Source of the DNA: Enhydrobacter aerosaccus
Lineage (GTDB): Bacteria > Pseudomonadota > Alphaproteobacteria > Reyranellales > Reyranellaceae
Length of the DNA stretch: 64,000 nt
NCBI GenBank assembly: GCA_903832005.1
Contig: CAIKZO010000037.1
Coordinates: forward strand, 1 to 64,000
Direction: 5' to 3'
Position 1 is the first letter of the stretch, and each line of letters opens with the position of its first letter. A model generated the notes under the pieces. The model saw only the letters and a list, made by a program, of their open reading frames with translations, had not been told where the DNA came from and did not search any database. The position numbers and the translations under genes were made by a program. Shown here piece by piece: positions 1 to 7,878 of the stretch.

Positions 1-63
1 CCGTACCTCGGCTTCCCGCAGCATCCCGATCGCCTGCTCAGGCGTGTAGTCCTTCCGCGCCAT
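1..63 (-). CDS. IS3-family transposase OrfA, N-terminal fragment
   Basis: The minus strand from 63 reads MARKDYTPEQAIGMLREAEV, the usual beginning of IS3-family OrfA proteins (the start of the helix-turn-helix domain that binds the IS ends). A purine-rich ribosome site (AAAGGAGC) lies just upstream of the ATG. Only 21 codons are in the window; the rest of orfA and the orfB integrase continue to the left. OrfA/OrfB fusion by programmed frameshifting is known for the family but cannot be seen here. Confidence 0.75.
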   Translation of the reverse strand, partial: MARKDYTPEQAIGMLREAEVR

Positions 64-138
64 TCAAAGCTCCTTTCAAAGCCCAAAATAACCGGAACTC
101 TAACTTTCACATCGGTACCGTTTCAGGGGGGCAGACCA
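1..138 (-). mobile_element. IS3-family insertion sequence, left-truncated by window edge (one end only)
   Basis: The terminal sequence read on the minus strand starts TGGTCTGCCCCCCTGAAACG, which has the TG...CA end and CTGCCCCCTGAAACGG-type inverted repeat usual for IS3-family elements. It is followed 75 bases later by the start of an IS3-type OrfA. The outer end is at about 138 and abuts formate dehydrogenase sequence, so the element is inserted in that gene. The rest of the element lies outside the window, so the group and the target-site duplication cannot be determined. Confidence 0.8.
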
Positions 139-594
139 CTGAGCTACGGCGGGATGATCGTGCAGTTCTGGCGCGACAATATGTGGAACAGCGACGACAT
201 CGCCTGGACGTTCGCCATCGTTCGGGTGCTGAAGAACGAGGAATCCAGCGTCCCCGCCGTCGGGCGCTTCAATGCCGGGCAGAAACTCGTCTTCTGGGCG
301 ATGGCCTTGCTGGTCCCGGTCCTGTTCTTCACCGGCATTGTGATCTGGGAGGTCTATTTCGCGTCCTACACCACGATCGAGCAACAGAGGATCGCCGTCC
401 TGATCCACGGCCTGTCGGCTATCGCGGCAATCCTGATCTGGATCACCCATGTCTACGCCGGGCTCTGGGTGCGCGGTTCGATCCGCGCGATGACGCAAGG
501 CTCCGTGACGCCTGGTTGGGCGTGGCGCCATCACCGCAAGTGGCTGCAACGTCTGGCGGCGGGGACCGGCCGCGTCGATCGGCGGCGGACATGA
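139..594 (+). pseudogene. fdoI: Formate dehydrogenase cytochrome b (gamma) subunit, 5'-truncated by IS insertion
   Basis: The reading frame is open from the IS end at 139, and family similarity begins at about codon 6 (IVQFWRDN). The product contains NAGQKLVFW, a transmembrane helix (WAMALLVPVLFFTGIVIW), a second helix beginning IHGLSAIAAILIWITHVYAG, and VRGSIRAMTQGSVTPGWAW. These are the C-terminal two helices and cytosolic tail of FdnI/FdoI, the membrane cytochrome b556 that passes formate electrons to quinone. The two His in IHGLSA and ITHVYAG are candidate heme ligands. About the first 70-90 residues, with the first helices, are missing, so the ATG at 154 is probably not a real start. The gene overlaps fdhE by ATGA. 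The upstream part may survive on the other side of the IS. Confidence 0.8.
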
Positions 595-1538
595 GACAGG
601 GTCGTATCCAGGCGAACGGCACGTGGACGGGCCGACAGGAAGGTGGCGTGAAGGCGCCGAGTCTCCTGATCTTGCCGGATCAGACCACGAGATTTGCCTG
701 CACGGCGACCCGATTGGAGTTCCTGTCGGCCGATCATCCGATGGCCGCGTGGCTGGCCTTTCTGGCGCGGCTCGCCGAGGCTCAGCAAGCCGTTGCCATC
801 ACGATGGAAGCTGTCGCCGGTCCAAGCCAACTCGAAGTCGAAGCCGCGGTGAAAGCGGGTTTGCCCGTACTTGGGGCGGGAGAGCATCGGCGTGACCCGG
901 TATGGCGCGAAGGTTTGGCGCAATTGCTCGACGCGCTCGATCACGATGCCCTCCCGGAGGCGGCGCGCCTGTCGATCGCCGCTCTGCGCAACTGTGAGAC
1001 CGAAGCAGTCGAGGCATTGGCCGATGACGTTCTCCGCGGCAGCGTCGAGCCGCTCGACTTCGGCACGGCGTTCTACGTGACGGCCGCCTTGCAGGTGTAC
1101 TTCACTTGCCTCGCCGGCTCTCTGTCGGCGCCTTCTCTACAGCTGCTGCCGCAACGCAGCCTGTGCCCCTGCTGTGGCTCCACACCAGTGTCGGGCGTGG
1201 TTACTCAATCGGACCAAGTCGCCGGCGTGCGCTACCTTCACTGCTCGCTCTGCGCTACCGCCTGGAATTACGTCCGCGCCATCTGCATCACCTGCGGCCA
1301 GTCGGGTGGCGTGGCGCTGAAGGAGATCGAAGGCGGGTCGGGTGCCATCAAGGCGGAGACGTGCGACGACTGCCAGACCTATGGGAAGATGCTTTACGAG
1401 GCACAGGATACGAAGATCGATGCCTTTGCCGACGATCTTGCAACGTTGGATCTCGACATAATGGTGGCCGAGGCCGGATGGTCGCGTCACGCGCCTAATC
1501 CACTGCTGCTCGCGCTGGCGATGACGAAACCGCACTAG
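591..1538 (+). CDS. fdhE: Formate dehydrogenase accessory protein FdhE
   Basis: A cytoplasmic rubredoxin-like metalloprotein needed for formation of active respiratory formate dehydrogenase, with which it interacts. The 315-aa product has the family's cysteine pairs: CPCC (residues 192-195), CSLC (218-221), CITC (232-235) and CDDC (258-261). The start chosen is the ATG that overlaps the TGA of the preceding cytochrome b gene. The frame is open upstream to 183, but only as an antiphase shadow of that gene. Its position directly after fdoI is the classical fdoGHI-fdhE order. Because fdoI is interrupted by an IS, fdhE may be cut off from its native promoter unless the IS supplies one. Respiratory formate dehydrogenases are often selenoproteins, consistent with two other selenoprotein candidates in this window. 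Confidence 0.93.
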   Translation: MRQGRIQANGTWTGRQEGGVKAPSLLILPDQTTRFACTATRLEFLSADHPMAAWLAFLARLAEAQQAVAITMEAVAGPSQLEVEAAVKAGLPVLGAGEHRRDPVWREGLAQLLDALDHDALPEAARLSIAALRNCETEAVEALADDVLRGSVEPLDFGTAFYVTAALQVYFTCLAGSLSAPSLQLLPQRSLCPCCGSTPVSGVVTQSDQVAGVRYLHCSLCATAWNYVRAICITCGQSGGVALKEIEGGSGAIKAETCDDCQTYGKMLYEAQDTKIDAFADDLATLDLDIMVAEAGWSRHAPNPLLLALAMTKPH

Positions 1539-1643
1539 CCATCGGCCGCGAGTTAACAAGTCTTCACGACGATTAATTCGCTGGTCACGCAAGAAGGCCG
1601 CAGGATCCCGTCGAGCGCTCACAATCAATTGGGAGAATGCACC

Positions 1644-2345
1644 ATGCGTCAGCCGCCAATATCGTCGTCGAATGCTCTCGCCGTGTCGGTCCCGACCATC
1701 GACGCACTGCAGGTTTTGCCCCTGGCGCCGATCGTGTTCATTGTCGACGACGATCTATCCGTGTGTGAGATGCTGGAAGCGATCATCGGCGATGCGGGGT
1801 GGCGGTCAAGAACGCTCGCAACGGCGACCGCCCTCGCGTCGGAGCCGGGAGCGACCGTCCCGAGCTGTCTCATCCTCGGTGTTTCGTCGGATGATCATGA
1901 AGGTATTCGACAGCAAGAACGTCTTGCCGTGGAGCGAGGCGAGACACCTGTCGTGTGCATTGCCGAGATTGCCGACGTCTCGACGACGGTGCGTGTCATG
2001 AGGGCGGGTGCCGTCGACGTCTTGACCCGGCCAGTGCAACCCGAGCACCTGCGCGGCGCAATTCGGCATGCGCTCGGCCGCAGCGAGACCATGCTGCGGC
2101 ATTTCCAGGAAATTCGAGTGCTGCGCGATCGCTATGCATCCCTCAAGCCTCGGGAGCGTCAGGTCATGGGGCTGGTCGTCTCGGGCCTGCTCAACAAGCA
2201 GGTCGGCGGCGAGCTCGGGATCAGCGAGAACACGGTAAAGGTCCACCGCAGCCGGATGATGCACAAGATGAACGCGCGCTCACTGGCTGGCCTGGTGAAG
2301 GTCGCCGGCCGGCTGAAAGTCGGGCCGTTCGGCGAAGCGCACTGA
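1644..2345 (+). CDS. FixJ/NarL-type response regulator with degenerate receiver
   Basis: A 233-aa protein with an N-terminal receiver-like domain (residues 30-145) and a C-terminal LuxR-type helix-turn-helix (about 165-230, LKPRERQVMGLVVSGLLNKQ and SENTVKVHRSRMMHKM). The acidic pocket is present (VDDD, 34-37). The phosphoacceptor Asp, expected in a CLVLDV-type strand, is Gly79 in CLILGVS, and the conserved Lys is Arg129 in LTRP. It is therefore probably not phosphorylated in the normal way. The start at 1644 is chosen because GGGAG lies 8 bases upstream; a TTG at 1629 is in frame. No histidine kinase is adjacent. It converges on the next regulator with a 7-base gap. DNA targets are unknown. 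Confidence 0.85.
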   Translation: MRQPPISSSNALAVSVPTIDALQVLPLAPIVFIVDDDLSVCEMLEAIIGDAGWRSRTLATATALASEPGATVPSCLILGVSSDDHEGIRQQERLAVERGETPVVCIAEIADVSTTVRVMRAGAVDVLTRPVQPEHLRGAIRHALGRSETMLRHFQEIRVLRDRYASLKPRERQVMGLVVSGLLNKQVGGELGISENTVKVHRSRMMHKMNARSLAGLVKVAGRLKVGPFGEAH

Positions 2346-2352
2346 AGAGCCT

Positions 2353-5277
2353 TCAGTCGCCGTCGATGGTGGACAATTCGTCCATCAGCGCCTTGGCCTG
2401 GCGCAGATCGGCAGATCCAAAGCCTTCGACGAAGCGTCCGTAGATCGGTGCAAGGAGATCGGTGCCCTCGCGCCGGCGGCCTTGTTTGCCCAAACGACGT
2501 GCGAGGCTGAGCGCCGTGCGCAGTTCCCACGACGGGACCTCTTGCCGGCGCGCCCAATCCAGCGATTGCAGGAGAAGCGTTTCCGACTGTTCGTCGTCGC
2601 CAGCCCCGCCTCGCGCCTGGAGCAGTTCAGCCTTGATCCGCAGGATTTCGGCGATACACCAGAATTCTTCATCGCGTTCGCACATGCCGAGGGCGCGATC
2701 GATGATCTGCAGCCCCTCGGTGATACGGCCTGCTGTCCGCAGGCCCTCGGCGTATTCACCCAGCACCCAAGTCAGGCGCAGCGAAAAGCGGTTCTCGGGC
2801 AGGCTGGCCAATGTGGTCTCGAGGAGATCGAGGCCGGTGGCGAGTTTACCCTGCTTGACCAGCAGAATGCCCTGGAAGCATTTACCCCAGGCGTGCCAGA
2901 TCGGCAGGCCGTCGCGCGCCGAGCGGCTGAGCAGCAGGTTGATGTAGTGTTGCGCTTCCTCCAGGTCGTTGGCCATCAACGAGAGCAGGCAGGCGCCCTT
3001 GGTCAGTGAGTTGCAGAGGGTCAAGGTATGATCGAACGCCTGCGCTTCCTCGACGTTGGCGGCATTCATCGTTAGCGCCTGATCGACGAAGCCCTGCAGC
3101 CATAGGATCGACACCAGGAAATTGCGTGCCGTTATCTTCTGATCGAACTGGAATCGGATGATGTGCGCGCGATGTACGGGGGCGACATAGCGGCTCAGCA
3201 TGTATTCGATCTGACGCCGGGCTGTACGCTGGTCGCCGAGGAAATGCGTCGTGAAACCGCGCATGCGCTCGCCCGTCAGAGGATCGACAGGGTCGGGCGA
3301 GCGCGTGGCGACGTCGCAGAAGCGGTCGGCCAAGGCCAATGCCTCCTGAAAGGTCCCCCGATTGTGCGCCTGGCACCACAGGCACCACAGCACACGCAGC
3401 TTGTAGTCGGTGTCGTCGAGTTCCTCGGTGATCCTGAGCGCCTCGTTCAGCGCCGTTTCCATCTCCGGCCCCGCGGCCTCGATGTTCAGCAGGACGGCCC
3501 CCAAGGCATGTTGGAATTGAAGCTCGAGCTGCGGGTCGCGCCGGGCACTAGACGTGAGCACCAAGAGCGATTGCGCGACGCGTGAGCGGCACTCGTTCAT
3601 TAGCGACAGGTGCATCCATAGGGGCAACGCGGCCTCGGTGAGAGCTACGCCCAGCATGGCATCGCCGGCCGCGGAGAAAGCCCAGTCCAGCGCCTTGCGG
3701 ACGTTGTCGATCTGGCGAGCGTAGGTCGCGCGCCATTCGTCGAGCACCATTGTCCCTGCATCTGCGCTGGCCCGGATCAGGATGGCGCGATGATGTTCGG
3801 CATGGCGACGGGCCGCCGCGGCGAACTCGCCGCTCTCTGCGAGTTTCTCTGCAACGTAAGCGCGCGTCGTGTCGAGCAGGCGGTAGATCGGTGTCTGCTC
3901 CTTGGCGTTCACGGAAATCAGCGACTTGGCGACCAGGTCGGCGACCGCGCGGATCACATCCGAAGCTTCGCTGGCACTACCGATGGCGACGGCCTGGGCG
4001 GCCTCCAGGGTGAAACCGCCGACGAAGACGGCGAGGCGGCGCAGGACCGCCTGCTCGGTCCCGTCGAGATATTGGTAGCTCCAGTCCAGCGCCGCGGCCA
4101 GCGTGCGATGACGCGGCAATGCGGTGCGGCGGCCTTGCATCAGCAAGCGAAAGCGGTCGTCCAGCTGCGACGCCAGACCCTGCAGGCCGAAGGTGTGAAC
4201 GCGACCCGCCGTGAGTTCGATCGCGAGCGGCATGCCATCGAGCTGGCGGCAGATACTTGCAATTATCGACACGGTTTCGTCGGTGACTTCGAAAGCTTCG
4301 GCGCTAGACGTTGCGCGCTCGACGAAAAGCGCGACCGCCGAGAAGGCCAGTGCCTCGCGTGCGGTCAGCACCGCCGTTTCCGGTGGCGTGTCCAACGGCG
4401 CCAGATTGTGGACGTTCTCGCCTTCCACGCGGAGCGGCTCGCGACTGGTGGCGAGGACACGCATCTCGGTCGTGCCTCGAATCAGCGCTTCGGCGAGCCG
4501 GCCGGCCGCCTCCAGGACATGCTCGCAACTGTCGAGGACGAGGAGGATTCGTCGGCTACGCAAGTAGTCGACCAGTTCCGAGGTCGGATCGTCCGAGACC
4601 ACGGCAAGGCCGAGCGCCGATGCGACCACGCTCGACAGCGCGAGCGAGCTCGAGATCGGTGCAAGATCGATAAAGAACACGCCGTCGGCGTAGGTCGCCG
4701 AGACGCTGTCGGCTATGGAGAGGGCCACAGTCGTCTTGCCGATGCCACCGGGGCCGACGATCGTCAGGAGGCGTCGTCGCTCGAGGCGCTTGATGGTCTC
4801 GGCGACCACGTCGTCGCGGCCGATCACGCGGGATATCTGCTTCGGAATGCGCTGACTGCGTTCCGCCATGACGGGCGCGATGGCGGGCAGCGCAGCTGGC
4901 GAGGTCGCTGCGGCCGAAAGGCGCGACTGCGATACCGGCGCCACGAAACGATAGCCGCGCCCGGAAACGGCGATCACGTAGCGGGCACCTTCTCGACCGT
5001 CGTTCAGGACACGGCGCAGCAGGGCGACCTGCGTGCGAAGATTGCCGTCTTCCACCACGAGGTTGGGCCACACACGGGCGACAAGCTCGTCTTTGGTAAT
5101 GAGCTCGCCGGGCCGTTCGACCAGGGCGATCAGGACATCGAGCGCACGACCGCCGATGCGCACTTCCTTGTCACCTTCGAGCAGGAGTTGGCGTTCCGGC
5201 TGCAGGCGAAAGGGGCCGAACGTGATCTCGCGCCCAGTATTCGGGGCCGCAACGGGGGGGATCGTTCCGATGGGCAA
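2353..5277 (-). CDS. Winged-helix DNA-binding / NB-ARC-type ATPase / TPR transcriptional regulator
   Basis: A 974-aa signal-integrating regulator. Residues about 15-115 form an OmpR/CadC-type winged helix (ITFGPFRLQPERQLLL, then RGYRFVAPV). Next comes an AAA/NB-ARC-like ATPase with Walker A GPGGIGKTT and Walker B LLVLDSCEH (about 160-450). The C-terminal half is helical and TPR-like, the usual ligand or partner sensor of this architecture (compare MalT/SARP-like regulators). The start is TTG at 5277, in frame with no good ribosome site, so the exact start is uncertain. It is divergent from the SnoaL-like/aldo-keto reductase/efflux genes, which makes those the most likely targets, but this is inferred from position only. 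Confidence 0.85.
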   Translation of the reverse strand: MPIGTIPPVAAPNTGREITFGPFRLQPERQLLLEGDKEVRIGGRALDVLIALVERPGELITKDELVARVWPNLVVEDGNLRTQVALLRRVLNDGREGARYVIAVSGRGYRFVAPVSQSRLSAAATSPAALPAIAPVMAERSQRIPKQISRVIGRDDVVAETIKRLERRRLLTIVGPGGIGKTTVALSIADSVSATYADGVFFIDLAPISSSLALSSVVASALGLAVVSDDPTSELVDYLRSRRILLVLDSCEHVLEAAGRLAEALIRGTTEMRVLATSREPLRVEGENVHNLAPLDTPPETAVLTAREALAFSAVALFVERATSSAEAFEVTDETVSIIASICRQLDGMPLAIELTAGRVHTFGLQGLASQLDDRFRLLMQGRRTALPRHRTLAAALDWSYQYLDGTEQAVLRRLAVFVGGFTLEAAQAVAIGSASEASDVIRAVADLVAKSLISVNAKEQTPIYRLLDTTRAYVAEKLAESGEFAAAARRHAEHHRAILIRASADAGTMVLDEWRATYARQIDNVRKALDWAFSAAGDAMLGVALTEAALPLWMHLSLMNECRSRVAQSLLVLTSSARRDPQLELQFQHALGAVLLNIEAAGPEMETALNEALRITEELDDTDYKLRVLWCLWCQAHNRGTFQEALALADRFCDVATRSPDPVDPLTGERMRGFTTHFLGDQRTARRQIEYMLSRYVAPVHRAHIIRFQFDQKITARNFLVSILWLQGFVDQALTMNAANVEEAQAFDHTLTLCNSLTKGACLLSLMANDLEEAQHYINLLLSRSARDGLPIWHAWGKCFQGILLVKQGKLATGLDLLETTLASLPENRFSLRLTWVLGEYAEGLRTAGRITEGLQIIDRALGMCERDEEFWCIAEILRIKAELLQARGGAGDDEQSETLLLQSLDWARRQEVPSWELRTALSLARRLGKQGRRREGTDLLAPIYGRFVEGFGSADLRQAKALMDELSTIDGD

Positions 5278-5423
5278 GCCAGGGACCTGTGGTGTGTCTC
5301 AGTATTGGGCGCGGAGTATACCGTATGTGCCGTCTGCCGACGTTTCAAAAGAGTAACCGATACCTAAGTATCGTGGACGGGAAGGGTCGCGTACCGCACA
5401 CAGTGGCTTTCGCGGAGGTGGAC

Positions 5424-5804
5424 ATGACAGGCGCCGAAATTCGACAGGCATTAGATCGCCACTGGGCGGCCGCCGACGCGAACGACTTCGGGATCGAGCA
5501 CCAGATCTACCAGGAAGACGCGGTGCTAGAATATCCGCAATCAGGCGAACGAATCCGCGGCCGGCGGAACATCCAGGCGTCGCGTGCCGCGCAACCGAAC
5601 AAGAAGCGCTTTGACGTTCGCCGCATTCTGGGCGCGGCGGAACTTTGGGTCACCGAATTCATCCTTACCTATGACGGGCAACCGACTTTCTCGGTCAGCA
5701 TCATGGAATTCAGGGACGGCAAGGTGGCCCGCGAGATCCAATACTTCGGCGATGCGTTCGAGCCGGGACCGTCGCGCGCCCAATGGGTCGAGAGGATGCC
5801 GTAA
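5424..5804 (+). CDS. SnoaL-like / nuclear transport factor 2 family protein
   Basis: A 126-aa alpha+beta-barrel protein of the NTF2-like superfamily: ALDRHWAAADANDFGIEHQIYQEDAVLEYP, then FSVSIMEFRDGKVAREIQYF, the normal pattern of SnoaL-like small enzymes or binding proteins. The start at 5424 is preceded by GGAGGTG. It is followed 1 base later by the aldo/keto reductase gene, so the two are co-transcribed. The substrate is unknown, and members of this superfamily range from isomerases to non-catalytic proteins. Confidence 0.8.
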   Translation: MTGAEIRQALDRHWAAADANDFGIEHQIYQEDAVLEYPQSGERIRGRRNIQASRAAQPNKKRFDVRRILGAAELWVTEFILTYDGQPTFSVSIMEFRDGKVAREIQYFGDAFEPGPSRAQWVERMP

Positions 5805-5805
5805 A

Positions 5806-6774
5806 ATGACCATGCCCGACACGCTTCGCTACACGAAGATTCCGCTCATCGATGGAGCCGGTGCGATGCCCGCTCTCGGATTCGGAACGCTCATTCCCGA
5901 TCCGATCGCGACCAAGAAGGCAACAGTGGCCGCTCTGGAAGCAGGTTTTCGCCACTTCGATTGTTCGGAACGCTATCGCAACGAGCAAGTCGTCGGCGAT
6001 GCCTTGCAGGAGGTATTCAAAGCTGGGAGGATCGACCGGAAGAACGTGTTCGTCACGACCAAGGTCTGGAACAACAATCACCGGCCGGAACGGGTCAAGC
6101 CCGCTTTCGAGGGGAGCCTCCGGCGCCTTCAGGTCGACTACATCGATTGCTATCTGATCCATACGCCCTTCGCGTTCCGGCCAGGTGAGGATCAGGACCC
6201 GAGGGACGAACGTGGCCAGGTGATTTACGATCCGGGCGTGACTCTGGTGGATACCTGGCGCGCGCTGGAACGCCTTGTGGATGACGGGCGGTGCCGGTCG
6301 ATCGGTCTGTCGAACGTCAATCTGGAGAAACTGCGGGAGATCGTCGAAGTCGCACGCATCAAGCCGGCAGTCGTGGAAGTCGAATGCCATCCGTATCTCC
6401 CGGAATGGGATCTGCTGGATTACTGCAAGCGCCACGGCATCGTACTGCTCGCCTTCGCGGCATTGGGGCATGCGATGGAACCGCGATTGCTCGATGATCC
6501 GGTGATTGTCGCCATCGCACAGCGCCTCGGTAAGACGCCTGCTCAAGTCGTGCTGGCGTGGGCCATTCAGCGCGGCACGGCTCTGCTGACCACGTCGGTG
6601 ACGCTGGATCACATCCGGGAGAATTTCGACATCTCGGCCATACCGGAAGAGGCGATGCAGGAGATTCGAAGCAGGGTGGAGACGGTGATCCGGTTCAACC
6701 CGGTGGTGGAGACCGGTGTGCCCGGCTTCATTCCAAGACGCGCCCCTTCGAGTGCTGGCGATACCAAGGGATAA
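5806..6774 (+). CDS. Aldo/keto reductase
   Basis: A 322-aa NADPH-dependent carbonyl reductase of the AKR TIM-barrel superfamily. The family motifs are in order: PALGFGT, GFRHFDCSERYRNE (with catalytic Asp and Tyr), VFVTTKVWN (Lys), YIDCYLIHTP (His), then GLSNVNLEKL and PAVVEVECHPYL. The C-terminal region has ALLTTSVTLDHIREN, the place that usually reads IPKS and binds the cofactor 2'-phosphate. The divergence there means cofactor preference is uncertain. It lies between a SnoaL-like gene and an efflux pair on the same strand, possibly in one detoxification operon. Confidence 0.9.
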   Translation: MTMPDTLRYTKIPLIDGAGAMPALGFGTLIPDPIATKKATVAALEAGFRHFDCSERYRNEQVVGDALQEVFKAGRIDRKNVFVTTKVWNNNHRPERVKPAFEGSLRRLQVDYIDCYLIHTPFAFRPGEDQDPRDERGQVIYDPGVTLVDTWRALERLVDDGRCRSIGLSNVNLEKLREIVEVARIKPAVVEVECHPYLPEWDLLDYCKRHGIVLLAFAALGHAMEPRLLDDPVIVAIAQRLGKTPAQVVLAWAIQRGTALLTTSVTLDHIRENFDISAIPEEAMQEIRSRVETVIRFNPVVETGVPGFIPRRAPSSAGDTKG

Positions 6775-6810
6775 TCGATTTCGCGCGAGCGATCCCTCAT
6801 TGTCTTTTCA

Positions 6811-7878
6811 ATGTTGGGTAGCCTCTCCAGTCGATTGATCCGACCTTCGGTCACGCTCGGGATCATCGCGATCGCGGCAGCGATTGCCGTCCTCTTCGCG
6901 ATGCGTTGGGACGGCTGGGTCGGTGCGCGTGTGGACCAGACCACGGACGATGCCTACGTCAAAGGCGATCTCACACCGCTCGGCGTGAAGATCGAAGGCT
7001 ACGTGAGCAATGTTCCGGTCAAAGATTTCCAGAAGGTCAGGGCAGGCGACCTGCTCGTCGAGATCGAGGACGACGACTACAAGGCCCGCGTCGACTTGGC
7101 CGAGGCCGAAGTGATGGCGGCGGAGGCTGCGATCGCGAACCTCAAATCGCGCAAAGCCTATCAGCACTCCCAGGTCGCCGGTGCGAACAGTGCGATCGCG
7201 GCGACCCAGGCCGATGTGGAGCGAACCCGTCTGGAGGGAGCCCGCCAGCGCGCGCTCGTGGAGAGCACCTACGGTACGCGTCAGCGCCTGGAGCAGGCGA
7301 CCGCCGATGAGAAACGCCTGCAGGCGGCCCTGTCGCATGCAGAGGATGATCTGGAGGCCGAACGCCGCCAAATGGGGGTGCTTGATACGCAGGAGCTACA
7401 GCTGCGCGCAGAGCTCAAGGGCAGACAAGCATCCCTGGCATTGGCCAGGATCACGCTGGGCTACACGCGCATCCGGGCGCCTGCGGATGGGTTGGTCAGC
7501 GAACGCGGTGTGCGCAAAGGCCAGTACGTCCGGCCGGGTGTCCAAGTGATCTCGGTCGTGCCGCTCGACACGGTGTGGGTCCTCGCCAACTACAAGGAGA
7601 CGCAGCTCACACGCGTGGTGATCGGGCAGCCCGCCGATATCACCGTCGATACCTTCCCGGGTATCGTGGTGACCGGTCATGTCGACAGCATCTCGCCGGC
7701 CAGCGGTTCGCAATTCAGCCTGCTGCCGCCCGATAATGCGACCGGCAATTTCACCAAGGTCGTGCAACGCGTTCCGGTGAAGATCGTGCTCGATCGCGGC
7801 CAGTCCCTGTCAGGGAAGCTGCTGCCGGGCATGTCGGTGACGGCGACGATCCACACCGGCAAGCTCGCGGCGCCGTGA
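6811..7878 (+). CDS. HlyD/EmrA-family membrane fusion protein
   Basis: A 355-aa periplasmic adaptor anchored by one N-terminal helix (about residues 12-31, VTLGIIAIAAAIAVLFAMRW). A biotinyl-lipoyl-like half follows (TTDDAYVKGDLTPLGVKIEGYV), then a long coiled-coil hairpin (about 85-190) and the second half (ITLGYTRIRAPADGLVSERG). This is the EmrA type that pairs with DHA2-family MFS pumps. It ends in a GTGA overlap with such a pump gene. No clear ribosome site precedes the ATG, so the start could differ by a few codons. No outer-membrane TolC-type gene is adjacent. Confidence 0.9.
   Translation: MLGSLSSRLIRPSVTLGIIAIAAAIAVLFAMRWDGWVGARVDQTTDDAYVKGDLTPLGVKIEGYVSNVPVKDFQKVRAGDLLVEIEDDDYKARVDLAEAEVMAAEAAIANLKSRKAYQHSQVAGANSAIAATQADVERTRLEGARQRALVESTYGTRQRLEQATADEKRLQAALSHAEDDLEAERRQMGVLDTQELQLRAELKGRQASLALARITLGYTRIRAPADGLVSERGVRKGQYVRPGVQVISVVPLDTVWVLANYKETQLTRVVIGQPADITVDTFPGIVVTGHVDSISPASGSQFSLLPPDNATGNFTKVVQRVPVKIVLDRGQSLSGKLLPGMSVTATIHTGKLAAP

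Noticed and set aside
183..590. N-terminal extension of fdhE
   Set aside because: Out of phase with a recognisable formate dehydrogenase cytochrome frame; the ATG at 591 has the expected ATGA overlap.
3790..5367. 525-aa plus-strand frame
   Set aside because: Shadow of the winged-helix/ATPase regulator on the minus strand, which has clear Walker and DNA-binding motifs.
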